A DNA stretch of 49,141 bases from an uncultured Dyadobacter sp. (GTDB lineage: Bacteria > Bacteroidota > Bacteroidia > Cytophagales > Spirosomataceae): NCBI RefSeq assembly GCF_946482605.1, contig NZ_CAMLSE010000047.1, positions 1 to 49,141 on the forward strand. Reading direction: 5' to 3'. Positions 1-8,778 of this stretch are shown one piece after another. The position numbers and the translations under genes are program-made. The notes below the pieces were generated by a model. The model saw nothing but the letters and a program-made list of their open reading frames with translations. It searched no databases and was not told the DNA's origin. Positions within the stretch are counted from its first letter, which is position 1. The number at the start of each line of letters is the position of its first letter.

Positions 1-65
1 GACTGACAATTGAGCTCTTTCAGACTGACGGTTGACTTTACGGCCTTGTTCGCGCATTCGTTTTT

Positions 66-114
66 GTCAGCCTGAGCGGAGTCGAAGGCCGTTGCAGTGC
101 CGGCCTTCGACCGC
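66..114. repeat. Palindromic extragenic repeat downstream of susD
   Basis: A perfect 10-bp inverted repeat, GTCGAAGGCC (81-90) and GGCCTTCGAC (102-111), has an 11-nt loop. A further GCG/CGC pairing is possible across a two-base bulge. The left arm is part of the string CTGAGCGGAGTCGAAGGC, which I recognise as an intergenic repeat commonly seen in Bacteroidota genomes. It lies 75 bp past the stop codon of the minus-strand susD gene, so it could also serve as a transcription end or RNA-stabilising hairpin. Only one copy was seen in the window. Confidence 0.55.
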
Positions 115-185
115 CCGGCAGGCGCTACGCTTTTTATGACACAGCCCCTTCCAACACGGGCTTTTGTATTGAAAGAGGCTTGTAT

Positions 186-1616
186 TTACTTATAACCGTC
201 GTTCTGTTTTAAACTCGGGTTGCGATCGATTTCACTTTGAGGTAATGGGAAAAGAACCTGGTGGTCGAAAGCTACTTTTCCTCTGCCTTTGGCCAGCTCG
301 ATGAATTTGCCGTGGCGGATCAGGTCCTGACGGCGCAGTTCCTCGGAGAAAAACTCCCAGCCGCGTTCTTTCAGAATATGTGCCCGGAGCGCTTCCTTGG
401 AAGCGAAGTCGGCGATGGAAAGCGCTGTAATGCCCGCTTTCGCACGTACCTGGTTGATGAGCGCGATCACCTCCGGAGTCGGCCCTTGCAGCTCGTTCAA
501 TGCTTCTGCCCGGCTGAGCAGGATGTCGGCATAGCGCACGACCGGGAAATCGTTGCCAAGGTCGGCACCGGTGGCGGGGAGGTCTTCTTCAAATTTGAAA
601 CTTCGCTTGTCGTCTTGTCCGAGGAGAATGTGCTTGCCGTTCAGATCGTCGTACTCGGTCAGGAATGCGCCGCGCCGCTGGTCTTTCGGATCGAATGAAT
701 CGTAGAATGCCGACAAGGTTTTGAGCTGGGTTGCATAATTGGCTTTTACCGCCCCTTTGTATTTGTAGTTGGGCGGCGCAGCGTGGGGGAGGTAGTTAGT
801 TCCCAGTCCCGGCTGTGCAATGTGCGGCCTGACGTAAATGAACTCGCTGTTTTTTTCATTGGCCAGTTTAAACAGATCGGTGCGGTTGGCTGCATTGAAG
901 AGGCTGTACGCATTCAGGTCGATCACCTTTTGGGCCGTTTCGCCGGCCTTTTGCCAGTCTTTGTTGTTCAGGTAAAATTTGGTGAGAAACGCGAGTGCGG
1001 CACCCCTGGTCGCACGGCTGTACTGTTTGGCGGTTACGGGCAGGATGTCGCTGACGGCATTGAGTTCGTCGGCCACGAATTTGACAAATTCCTCCTTGCT
1101 GGCGCGGGCGGGACGGTCGTCGCTGTTGCTTACGCTGTTGGTGATGATCGGTGTCGGGCCGAATAGATCATAAAGCGAAATGTAGCCGCTGGCGCGAAGG
1201 AAGCGGGCCTCTGCAACGATCTGTTTTTTCCGTTCCTCGTCAAATGCGATGTTAGGCACATTGTCGATCACCAGGTTGGCGCGGTAAATGGCACTGTAAT
1301 AGCGTGTCCAGGCCACATCGAAAAACTCGTGGGAAGCATTCCAGGTGAAATCTTCCAGCGGCTGGGCAAGCCCGCGCAAGCCTCCTTCGCGGATAATGAG
1401 CAGGTCTGTGGTTACTTCGGCCATCACGAAGATGTTCCGGAAGCCGTCCGTACCCTGCTTCTGTTCCAGCGCATAGGCCGCATTGAGCAATGCTTCGGCG
1501 TCGTCCGCGGTTTTGAAAAAATTATTGGGACCGAAAGATGAGTACACCTCTTCTTCGAGCGGTTTGTCGCAGGCGGCAGTGCCCAGCAGCATTAATATAT
1601 AAAGTAACTTTTTCAT
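186..1616 (-). CDS. SusD/RagB-family nutrient-binding outer membrane lipoprotein
   Basis: This 476-aa protein is the surface-exposed substrate-capture partner of the SusC porin encoded just upstream. It starts with a lipoprotein signal ending in the lipobox GTAAC, with the lipidated Cys at residue 16. The usual SusD helical TPR-like scaffold follows: an FFKTADDAEALLNAAY-type N-terminal region, a KKQIVAEARFLRASGYISLYDLFG-like block split over about residues 130-155, and the C-terminal RGWEFFSEELRRQDLIRHGK region with a final FPLPQSEIDRNP motif. Length and motif order are normal for the family. It is co-transcribed with susC at 13 bp spacing. The ligand cannot be read from the sequence. Confidence 0.93.
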   Translation of the reverse strand: MKKLLYILMLLGTAACDKPLEEEVYSSFGPNNFFKTADDAEALLNAAYALEQKQGTDGFRNIFVMAEVTTDLLIIREGGLRGLAQPLEDFTWNASHEFFDVAWTRYYSAIYRANLVIDNVPNIAFDEERKKQIVAEARFLRASGYISLYDLFGPTPIITNSVSNSDDRPARASKEEFVKFVADELNAVSDILPVTAKQYSRATRGAALAFLTKFYLNNKDWQKAGETAQKVIDLNAYSLFNAANRTDLFKLANEKNSEFIYVRPHIAQPGLGTNYLPHAAPPNYKYKGAVKANYATQLKTLSAFYDSFDPKDQRRGAFLTEYDDLNGKHILLGQDDKRSFKFEEDLPATGADLGNDFPVVRYADILLSRAEALNELQGPTPEVIALINQVRAKAGITALSIADFASKEALRAHILKERGWEFFSEELRRQDLIRHGKFIELAKGRGKVAFDHQVLFPLPQSEIDRNPSLKQNDGYK

Positions 1617-1629
1617 TGTCTGATCGATA

Positions 1630-4600
1630 TTAAAAATTGATGCTTACGCCTGCGGTGTACGTACGCGAAAGCGGGAATGCATTGTAATCGGCGCGGACGT
1701 TGGAGGTGCCGAATGCGCTTACTTCCGGGTCGTAACCCGAATAGTTGGTGATCGTAAACAGGTTCTGGCCGGTCAGATACAACTGCACGCCCCGGATATG
1801 CTTCCACCTGCCGGAAGGAAAGTTGTAAGTCAGCTGCACCGACTTCAACCGGAGGTAGGAGGCATTCTCCACGGCACGGCTATTCACGTTGCTCGTGTAG
1901 GAAACAGCCACCGGAACAGCCGAGGAGTTCTGGTTTGTGGGATTAGAAGGCGTCCAGCGGTCGGTGTAGCTTTCGGCCAGCCGGTTGCGGCGGAACGAGA
2001 TCGGGTTTTCCGACTCGGTGCGGTTCAGATTGAAAAGGCTGCTGCCCTGAACGCCCTGGAAGAAAAACGACAGGTTGAACGGCCCGTAAGTGAAATCATT
2101 GTTGAGCCCGTAAGTGAAATCCGGAAAGGGCGAACCCAGGATCGTCCGGTCGGCGGAATTGATGATTCCGTCTTTATTGACATCCCGGTATTTGTATTCG
2201 CCCGGACGTGCCAGCGGCTGCGCTGATCGGGCGATATCGTCGTTTTGCTGGAAAACACCGTCGACAACATAGCCGTAGTATGCATTCAGCGGGTCGCCTT
2301 TGCGGATGATCGTAAAGTCATTGGTAAAACCCGCCGAGCCACCCAGGATGTACGGTAATGCGCCCAGATCGGTCACCTCGTTTTTCACGACGGAGAAGTT
2401 CAGGCCCGACCGCCAGGTAAATGGGGCGGTGACATTAATGGACGTCAGCGCGAATTCGAACCCGCTGTTTTTCAAGCCGCCCACATTTTTAAAGGTCGTA
2501 GAAAAGCCGGTGGTGCGGGGAACGGGCAGTTGCAGCAGCAGATCTTTGGTTTGCTTGTGGAAATAGTCGATACTACCCGAAAGACGGTTGGCAAACAGGC
2601 TGAAATCGACACCGATATCGAGCTGAGAAGTTGTTTCCCATTTCAGGTCGGGGTTGGGAAGCTGGGTGGTGGAAATGCCCACATACGGCGTGCCGTCGAA
2701 AATAGCCTGCCCCTGCGGCCCGAGCAGTACCAGCGACTTGTAGCTGCCGATGTCCTGGTTTCCGGTAATGCCATAGCTGGCCCGGAGTTTCAGATCAGAC
2801 AATGCGTTCACATTTTTCAGGAACAGCTCGTCCTTGATCCGCCAGCCAAGGGCGACCGATGGAAAAACGCCGTATTTCTTGTTGTCGCCAAAACGTGACG
2901 AACCGTCGGCGCGGATGGATGCGGTGAGGAGGTATTTGTCCAGCAGGTTGTAATTCACCCGGCCGAGGTAGGAGAGGAGCTGATTTTTCGTCCGGCCCGA
3001 GCCCAGCAGGAAGGTGCTCTGCGCACCGGCCGCGAGATTGTCCGTGCCCAACGCGTCCAGAGGAAAATTTTGCGCGCCGGCAGTCAGCGAACTTACTTCG
3101 AATTCCTGATAAGTGTACCCGCCGAGGACTTCGAGCTGATGGCCCTTGCTGATGGCCTTACTGTACCGGGCCGTGAATTCCACGAGGTTGTTGGATGCAT
3201 TGCTGGTGAGCACGCTGGCAATGCCTTTGGTCCCTTCGGCACGCTTGGTTAGGCGGGAAGTGAAGATGTCGCGGCGGGAATCCTGGCGGTCGGTCCCGAA
3301 ATTGATCTTGGCCGAAAGCTCCGGCAGGAAGTAGTATTCTGCAAACACGCTGGCAAATGTCCGGTTGGTCGTAGCGAAGTCGCTGACCTCGTTGGCAAGC
3401 CCGACCGGGTTTTCCAGGTTGACAATCTGTGTTTGGGTCCAGGTGCCATTCGGGTTTTTGATCGTCAGGGTAGGATCCTGGAAAATGGCCGTGTTGATCA
3501 CCCCTGCGCCTTCGTTGACGCTCACGCCGTTGGGCACGAAATCATCCTTCACCTGGCTGGAATTCAGGTTCAGTCCGAATTTGAATTTGTCGTCGGTATA
3601 GTTCAGGTTCACTCTTCCCACATACTTTTTGATCCCCGAGCTGATCACGACGCCCTTTTGATCGAGGTAATTCAGGGAAGCGTAGTAGGTGAACTTGTCC
3701 TGGCCGCCGGAGAATGATAGCTGGTGATTTTGCAGGTAGCCTTTTTTGAAAACTTCGTCCTGCCAGTAGGTACCCTTGCCCACCTGTGCGATCTGCTCGG
3801 CGCTGAATTCGGGCTGCTGTTTCTGATCCGAGCGCAGGTCGTTGAGCAGTGCCATATATTGTGTGGCGTTGAGCATCGGCACCCGTTTGGTCACTTCCGA
3901 CACCGAGCCGGATACCGAGTAGTTGACGTTCAACTTACCCTTGGTACCCTTCTTGGTCGTGATCAGGATCACCCCATTGGCTCCCCTGGAACCGTAAATG
4001 GCCGTTGCCGACGCATCTTTGAGTATTTCCACAGATTCGATATCGTTGGGGTTCAATGCATTCAGCGGGTTCCTCGGCGCCTGTTCATTGACCAACGTGG
4101 AAGAAGGCACTACAGAGGAATTGTTGACCGGCAATCCGTCGATGACATACAATGGTTCGTTGTTGGCATTGATCGAGTTGGCCCCGCGGATACGGATCGT
4201 CACGCCGCCGCCAGGTTCCGAGCTCGACTGGGTCACTTGTACGCCGGCGGAACGCCCTGCAATGAGCTGGTCGACGGAAGTTTGTACGCCTTTATTGAAG
4301 TCCTTACTGTCGAGTGAGCTCACCGAACCTGTCAGATCGCGCTTCTTCTGGGTGCCATATCCGACGACCACGAGCTCATTCAGCTGCCTTGTGTCGTCGC
4401 TCAGCTGAACGTTGAACTGGGTACGTCCCTTCACTTCCAGTTCCTGGGTAATGTACCCGATGGCGGAAAACACCAGAATAGCTTTGGAATCAGCCTCTAT
4501 CTCAAATTTACCGTCGGTATTGGTAGTAGTACCGGTGGTGCTGTTTTTGACCAGGACATTGATCCCTGGCAATGGCGACTGATCGGTCGCCGAAGTAACT

Positions 4601-4704
4601 TTTCCCTGAATGGAAACGGATTGGGCATGACTTTGAAAAACTACAAAGCCGCCCAGCAGAGCCCAAATCAAGCGGAAATGATTTGAACGGAAAATTTTAA
4701 TCAT
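1630..4704 (-). CDS. SusC/RagA-family TonB-linked outer membrane transporter
   Basis: This 1024-aa TonB-dependent porin should import the ligand bound by its SusD partner, driven by the TonB-ExbBD system. After a signal peptide (about residues 1-27, ending in SHAQS) comes a carboxypeptidase-regulatory-like domain (about 30-110, KVTSATDQSPLPGINVLVK). The SusC signature VVVGYGTQKKRDLTGSVSS follows, then the plug domain with ILKDASATAIYGSRGANGV near residue 230, and a long beta-barrel ending in an aromatic residue (GVSINF). There is no N-terminal STN domain, so it is not an obvious partner of a FecR/sigma pair. No glycoside hydrolase or sulfatase adjoins this pair on the same strand. Confidence 0.95.
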   Translation of the reverse strand: MIKIFRSNHFRLIWALLGGFVVFQSHAQSVSIQGKVTSATDQSPLPGINVLVKNSTTGTTTNTDGKFEIEADSKAILVFSAIGYITQELEVKGRTQFNVQLSDDTRQLNELVVVGYGTQKKRDLTGSVSSLDSKDFNKGVQTSVDQLIAGRSAGVQVTQSSSEPGGGVTIRIRGANSINANNEPLYVIDGLPVNNSSVVPSSTLVNEQAPRNPLNALNPNDIESVEILKDASATAIYGSRGANGVILITTKKGTKGKLNVNYSVSGSVSEVTKRVPMLNATQYMALLNDLRSDQKQQPEFSAEQIAQVGKGTYWQDEVFKKGYLQNHQLSFSGGQDKFTYYASLNYLDQKGVVISSGIKKYVGRVNLNYTDDKFKFGLNLNSSQVKDDFVPNGVSVNEGAGVINTAIFQDPTLTIKNPNGTWTQTQIVNLENPVGLANEVSDFATTNRTFASVFAEYYFLPELSAKINFGTDRQDSRRDIFTSRLTKRAEGTKGIASVLTSNASNNLVEFTARYSKAISKGHQLEVLGGYTYQEFEVSSLTAGAQNFPLDALGTDNLAAGAQSTFLLGSGRTKNQLLSYLGRVNYNLLDKYLLTASIRADGSSRFGDNKKYGVFPSVALGWRIKDELFLKNVNALSDLKLRASYGITGNQDIGSYKSLVLLGPQGQAIFDGTPYVGISTTQLPNPDLKWETTSQLDIGVDFSLFANRLSGSIDYFHKQTKDLLLQLPVPRTTGFSTTFKNVGGLKNSGFEFALTSINVTAPFTWRSGLNFSVVKNEVTDLGALPYILGGSAGFTNDFTIIRKGDPLNAYYGYVVDGVFQQNDDIARSAQPLARPGEYKYRDVNKDGIINSADRTILGSPFPDFTYGLNNDFTYGPFNLSFFFQGVQGSSLFNLNRTESENPISFRRNRLAESYTDRWTPSNPTNQNSSAVPVAVSYTSNVNSRAVENASYLRLKSVQLTYNFPSGRWKHIRGVQLYLTGQNLFTITNYSGYDPEVSAFGTSNVRADYNAFPLSRTYTAGVSINF

Positions 4705-4777
4705 GGGTGATGTGCTTTAAATACTACACTTGTTTGATGGGCAAAGTAAAGTTATTTTAAAATATTATACTACTAAA

Positions 4778-4807
4778 TTGGTAGATTAAATAGTTTAATT
4801 AAATTTG
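4778..4807 (+). promoter_or_regulatory. Bacteroidota-type -33/-7 promoter
   Basis: TTG at 4778-4780 is separated by 19 nt from TAAATTTG at 4800-4807. This matches the TTTG/TTG-N19..21-TAnnTTTG consensus of the Bacteroidota housekeeping sigma factor. It faces right, away from the susC start at 4704, and would initiate near 4813. That makes it a good candidate promoter for the small ORFs that follow. Confidence 0.6.
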
Positions 4808-4889
4808 CACATCAGCCACCACCATTTTGTATTGCTGTGCGCCCGTCGGGTGCCGGAAGCATCATAGCTTACTTACTCAAAACCTGAAA

Positions 4890-5127
4890 ATGAGAAGAGA
4901 CATTTATCATTTCATCGGGCTGGCGGCTGTCTCCCTGTTATCCGCATTCACCCCGAACGACGACGCTTACGAAGAACAGCTCAGGGAATGACAAGAAAGG
5001 CTTGTCAAAAGCCCTGAAACTATTTCTGGGTGAATTCATATCTCAGCATGAACAAGATTACGAGCGAAGCCTGATGCGTCACCGGAAAGGAATCGTTGCC
5101 TATTTTTATATTAAATCTGTTAAATAA
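4890..5127 (+). pseudogene. Small secreted-protein ORF, apparently frameshifted
   Basis: An ATG at 4890 opens a 33-codon frame that reads like a signal peptide (MRRDIYHFIGLAAVSLLSAF, then TPNDDAYEEQLRE) and stops at 4989-4991. In the +1 frame a coherent stretch continues without a stop from about 4972 to the TAA at 5125-5127. It encodes charged, helix-prone sequence with segments such as KALKLFLGEFISQHEQDYER and HRKGIVAYFYIKSVK. A single frameshift between about 4970 and 4990 would join the two into one protein of roughly 78 residues. It sits about 75 nt downstream of a good promoter. It could instead be a short peptide gene followed by chance coding. I recognise no family. Confidence 0.35.
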
Positions 5128-5146
5128 TAGATTGTCTATCAACGCT

Positions 5147-5374
5147 ATGAAGAACACTTATCAGCTTAAACTGAAATACCCGGCCACATTCAGCCTGCAT
5201 CATATTACCTCTCTGATGGAGTCCGTGAACGGGATCCGGATCCAGCGCCTCAATGTGATCAGCAAAGGCTGTGATTTTGTGGGCGTGATCGTCGTGGAGG
5301 CGGCCGGGCGACTGCATTACAACTACCTGGTAAAACTGATCCGGTCGCGGGAAGAGGTACAAATCGAAGAATAG
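5147..5374 (+). CDS. Small unknown protein, possibly ACT-like fold
   Basis: This 75-aa protein is read from the ATG at 5147 (MKNTYQLKLKYP). The open frame extends 17 codons upstream to 5096, but that extension overlaps the end of the preceding small ORF and adds an unlikely N-terminus. The alternation of strand-like segments (TYQLKLKYP, IRIQRLNVISKG, FVGVIVVEAAG) with a helix (HHITSLMESVNG) suggests a beta-alpha-beta-beta arrangement like an ACT domain. This is a fold guess from the pattern, not a recognised match. It has no signal peptide and would be cytoplasmic. It converges on the oxidoreductase gene and may share the promoter at 4778-4807. Confidence 0.55.
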   Translation: MKNTYQLKLKYPATFSLHHITSLMESVNGIRIQRLNVISKGCDFVGVIVVEAAGRLHYNYLVKLIRSREEVQIEE

Positions 5375-5382
5375 GCGGGCCT

Positions 5383-5421
5383 GCGACCTGGCTATTCATT
5401 TCTGAAAATTGACCAGGTCGC
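5383..5421. terminator. Inverted repeat between convergent genes, putative bidirectional terminator
   Basis: GCGACCTGG (5383-5391) is a perfect 9-bp inverted match to CCAGGTCGC (5413-5421), with a 21-nt AT-rich loop. It begins 9 bp after the stop of the small plus-strand gene and lies 63 bp beyond the stop of the convergent minus-strand oxidoreductase gene. No long T-run follows either arm, so factor-independent termination is plausible but not clear. Confidence 0.4.
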
Positions 5422-5484
5422 TATCCAGCGTCGATAATTTATTATAACGATAGTGACTGTGCTGACATCGCAGAAGAGAACCCT

Positions 5485-7128
5485 TCAATAGGCAGGCATC
5501 CCCACAGCTCCGGGAGCAAGGACGGCGCCATTTTTGACCAGTTCGGCCTTCAATGCTGCATACCGGACTGCCTGCACCGTCGTCCCGGCCTCTATCGCCT
5601 GAACAGCAGCTATCGCGGCAGCCTGGCCAAGGAGCATAAAGGTCCATTCCAGCCGTATGGCCCCGTAAGCAATGTGGCTGGACGAAATGCAGGTGGGTGT
5701 CAGCAAATTGGTGCATTCCGTGGCCCGCGGCACCATCGACCGGTACGATACCGGTAATGGTCGCCAGTAATCTCCCCCAAACACGAATCCCTCATTATAG
5801 GCGGCACCATCGCGTACGATGCGGCGCGCGCTATGGACGTCGGTTGGCCAGTAGGCAATGCACACGGGGTCTTCTACCGGGGTCGGGTTCTCTTTTCGCA
5901 CGTGATGCTCGGTAATCACGTAGTCGGATACCATCCTTCGTGCGTCGCGCACGTAGAACATCCGGGGAAAATGACCATTGTCGGTAAATTCATCCCGCGC
6001 ATAGCCCCAGGTTGCCCATTCCCTTTGCAGCTCCGGTGCCAGTGCTGCCACCTCCGGGTCCGTCGCCAGAAAGTAAAATAGCCCTTTTGTAAAAATTGCG
6101 TGGTATCTGAGGATCTGCTGCCGCTTTGCGTAACTTCCTTCCGGGTAGGCGGCATTCATCCCGTAAAGGTTATGCGAAAGGTCGTGCCACGCGCCCAGAT
6201 CCGTTTTTCCGTTGGGAAGCTGCGCGCCCGGCACATATAATTTGCCGCCGGCTTTCAGGTAGCGCAGGTATATTTCATAGTCGGTACGGCGGTAGCCGTC
6301 CGGTTTGTAAAACAGGAGGCGATTGGCGGGAGTTTGGGTGAGACAAACCCGGAAACAGTATGCCTGGATATTGTGGTCGCCCTCGCCCTGCACGCCCGGC
6401 TGCTCGTCCTGAATGGTCGGGATCAGCCCGCTGCGGGGATCACCGGGAGTGCGGTAGGGGTCGACCCTTACGGAAAACTGCGCATGAGTGGTTTCACCGC
6501 GGATGCCGTTCAGGGTTTCGCCATAGGTACGGTTGGCTTCCCGGCCTACCACGGTGCGGACGCCGGCAGCGGCCAGCAGGTCGCCTTCGATCGTGGCGTC
6601 GATAAAGACCTTTCCCGAAAATGTGCGGCCGTCGGATGCCCGTATCTGCGTTATTACCGCGCCCGACTTTGTCACCGCATCAGCCGATTCGGCCAGGAGC
6701 GTGCCGGGGAAAATGGCTATTTTGTATTCTGAAAGCCATTCCCTAATCACTTTTTCAGCCACTTTGGATTCCATTCGCCACAAGCCGGGATCTTTTCGCT
6801 GCTCCCTGAGCATTTGCTCGAAGGCTTCGCGACGGCCGTATGCGCCGGCTACACGCCGGTAGAATTCGAGTGCAATCCCGCCCACGGCAGGGCTGTTCCG
6901 GAACTCCTTGTGATTATCGATATCGGCCCCGCCGAGGCCCTCTACCACATTCCCGCCGATATGTGCGGAAGGTTCGAGCAGCGCGACCGTTTTACCGAGC
7001 CGCGCCACCTGTATCGCCGATGCATAGCCACCCGCCGAGCCGCCATACACCACCACATCGAATTTTGACTGCCCCTGCACAGGCAATGCAATTCCAAGCA
7101 GGAGCAGTCCGCGAATCCATTTTTTCAT
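5485..7128 (-). CDS. Secreted FAD-dependent oxidoreductase (FAD_oxidored type)
   Basis: I read this as a 547-aa protein from the ATG at 7128, which gives a clean signal peptide (MKKWIRGLLLLGIALPVQGQ). A start further upstream would precede it with 34 unlikely residues and overlap the previous gene. The FAD-binding Rossmann motif VVVYGGSAGGYASAIQVA lies right after the signal peptide, with LLEPSAHIGGNVVEG next, VFIDATIEGDLLAAAGV near residue 180, and a C-terminal TNLLTPTCISSSHIAYGAIR block. These are hallmarks of the oxidoreductase family often found beside SusC/SusD genes. The substrate is not known for most members. It is the last gene of the minus-strand block, 4 bp after a paralogue. Confidence 0.85.
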   Translation of the reverse strand: MKKWIRGLLLLGIALPVQGQSKFDVVVYGGSAGGYASAIQVARLGKTVALLEPSAHIGGNVVEGLGGADIDNHKEFRNSPAVGGIALEFYRRVAGAYGRREAFEQMLREQRKDPGLWRMESKVAEKVIREWLSEYKIAIFPGTLLAESADAVTKSGAVITQIRASDGRTFSGKVFIDATIEGDLLAAAGVRTVVGREANRTYGETLNGIRGETTHAQFSVRVDPYRTPGDPRSGLIPTIQDEQPGVQGEGDHNIQAYCFRVCLTQTPANRLLFYKPDGYRRTDYEIYLRYLKAGGKLYVPGAQLPNGKTDLGAWHDLSHNLYGMNAAYPEGSYAKRQQILRYHAIFTKGLFYFLATDPEVAALAPELQREWATWGYARDEFTDNGHFPRMFYVRDARRMVSDYVITEHHVRKENPTPVEDPVCIAYWPTDVHSARRIVRDGAAYNEGFVFGGDYWRPLPVSYRSMVPRATECTNLLTPTCISSSHIAYGAIRLEWTFMLLGQAAAIAAVQAIEAGTTVQAVRYAALKAELVKNGAVLAPGAVGMPAY

Positions 7129-7132
7129 AGGT

Positions 7133-8710
7133 TTAATTTTTGCGTACGTCTTTGTCGCCGTCCCATCGCTGGTGGTCGATGCTGATAATGACCCCCTTCC
7201 CTTTGAGCCTGGTCTGTAATGCCGGGACATCGATGGCCTGTACGTTTTGCTGCCGGGAAGCAGCCATCGCTGCCGCTATCCCGGCGCTGTTGCCCAGCTG
7301 CATCCAGGTGGATTCCACCCTCGCCGAGCAGAATGCGACATGCGAAACCGAAAGGCATACCGGCACCAGCAGATTGGTACATTCAGAGGACTTGGGCGTG
7401 ATGGTCCGGTAGGAAAACTCATACGGCGCCGTGGTCGAATGCCAGATTCTTCCTTCGTTGACAAACTGTGTTTTTGAAACCGCCACGCGCTGCACATGGT
7501 GGCTGTCGATCCAATGCGAGCCTAGGCAGATCGCATCCGGCTTGGACCGTTGGTCCAGGATGTCGTGCTGCGTCTGGACCAATGCTCCCTGCATTCTTCT
7601 GGCCTCCCGTATGTATAAATAGTAGGGGAAATTGCCATTGTCCTGAAATTCATCCGCCGTGAGTCCGTAGCGGTTCACCTCGTCGTGTAAAGCCTTGGGG
7701 ACGGACGGGTCGTTGGCCAGAAAATAGAGCAGGCCGAGCGTCCAGTTTTTGTGATCGTCGTAAATGGCCCTTTGTTTCTTGTAATCAGCATCGGGATACT
7801 CGGTATTGCCGCCAAAATGCCCCAGCGAAATAACCGACTTTTGCTTGTTGTTAGTCTCGAATTTTCCTGCGGGATAGTTCCAGGCATACAGGTCGATGAT
7901 GTCCCGGAATTTAGTTTCAGGTTTGTTTTTCAAAAGACGTCGCAGCAGTATGAACCGTTCTGGGTTGTAGTGCTCTGGCTTCGGGAATGGCACCCGGTTG
8001 TCCAGCGTGGACATCATGACCCGGAAATTGTAATTCATCACGCGCCGATCAGCCTGACCCTCCGTCAGCGTGCTCCGCTCGACAAAACCGGGCATGAGCT
8101 TTCCCGAATCATCATAGGGCGAAGCATCGATGGGTTCATCCATAAACCGGACGCCCGCGTAGGATTCTCCGTAAGCGTCCTTGCTCTCGCGCCCGTAGGT
8201 GTACGACACGCCCGATCGCGCCATGAGATCACCTTCGTAGGTGCCGTCTATAAACACCCGCGCGGCAAAATCCTTCCCGTCCGTCAGCCGGATCGACGTA
8301 ATGGCGGCCGCCTTTTTATTAACTTTCTGAACAAAACCATTGAAGATAACCTTCACGCCCGCTTCCGATAGCAGGTCGTTGAATGTCTTTTCGGCCACAT
8401 GCGATTCGAAATAGAACTGGGTTTTGTCCTTTCCGTAAAACTTGCTCATGCGAGCGTAAAATTCCAACGGGAGGCCCGAAATCGTTTCTTCGATCATGTG
8501 TTCCGACTCAGCGGTACCGATGCCGCTGGTATTGAGGCCGCCTACATGGCCAGTCTGTTCAATGAGCATGACTTTGGCGCCTTCCCGTGCGGCAGCTACC
8601 GCGGCTATCACGCCTCCGGGAGTACCCCCGTAGACGATGACGTCGTATTGTTCCCCGGCCATACCGGTGAAGCTTTTAAACACAAGGAACAAGGCAAGAA
8701 TATATCTCAT
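7133..8710 (-). CDS. Secreted FAD-dependent oxidoreductase, tandem paralogue
   Basis: From the ATG at 8710 this is a 525-aa protein with signal peptide MRYILALFLVFKSFTGMAG. The longer open frame reaching 8941 would run into the susD gene. Motifs parallel those of its downstream neighbour: VIVYGGTPGGVIAAVAAARE (dinucleotide binding), LIEQTGHVGGLNTSGIG, VFIDGTYEGDLMARSGV, and TNLLVPVCLSVSHVAFCSARVES near the C-terminus. The two proteins align along their whole length but are clearly diverged, so this is an old duplication with probably different substrates. Both are predicted periplasmic, where FAD would have to be acquired during export. It follows susD across a 68-bp gap containing a strong hairpin. 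Confidence 0.85.
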   Translation of the reverse strand: MRYILALFLVFKSFTGMAGEQYDVIVYGGTPGGVIAAVAAAREGAKVMLIEQTGHVGGLNTSGIGTAESEHMIEETISGLPLEFYARMSKFYGKDKTQFYFESHVAEKTFNDLLSEAGVKVIFNGFVQKVNKKAAAITSIRLTDGKDFAARVFIDGTYEGDLMARSGVSYTYGRESKDAYGESYAGVRFMDEPIDASPYDDSGKLMPGFVERSTLTEGQADRRVMNYNFRVMMSTLDNRVPFPKPEHYNPERFILLRRLLKNKPETKFRDIIDLYAWNYPAGKFETNNKQKSVISLGHFGGNTEYPDADYKKQRAIYDDHKNWTLGLLYFLANDPSVPKALHDEVNRYGLTADEFQDNGNFPYYLYIREARRMQGALVQTQHDILDQRSKPDAICLGSHWIDSHHVQRVAVSKTQFVNEGRIWHSTTAPYEFSYRTITPKSSECTNLLVPVCLSVSHVAFCSARVESTWMQLGNSAGIAAAMAASRQQNVQAIDVPALQTRLKGKGVIISIDHQRWDGDKDVRKN

Positions 8711-8724
8711 AAAAATGGAGTAAG

Positions 8725-8754
8725 CCGGCAAGGGTCTCCGCGGAGCCTTGCCGG
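8725..8754. other. Intercistronic hairpin between susD and the oxidoreductase gene
   Basis: CCGGCAAGG (8725-8733) pairs perfectly with CCTTGCCGG (8746-8754). The loop contains a nested CTCCGCGGAG palindrome, so a long GC-rich stem with a two-base bulge can form. On the minus-strand transcript it lies between the susD stop and the oxidoreductase start, with no T-run directly after it. It is more likely an RNA-processing or stability element, or a partial terminator that lowers expression of the downstream genes relative to susCD, than a full terminator. Confidence 0.5.
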
Positions 8755-8778
8755 ACGATGATAGATATCTTAAATGGT

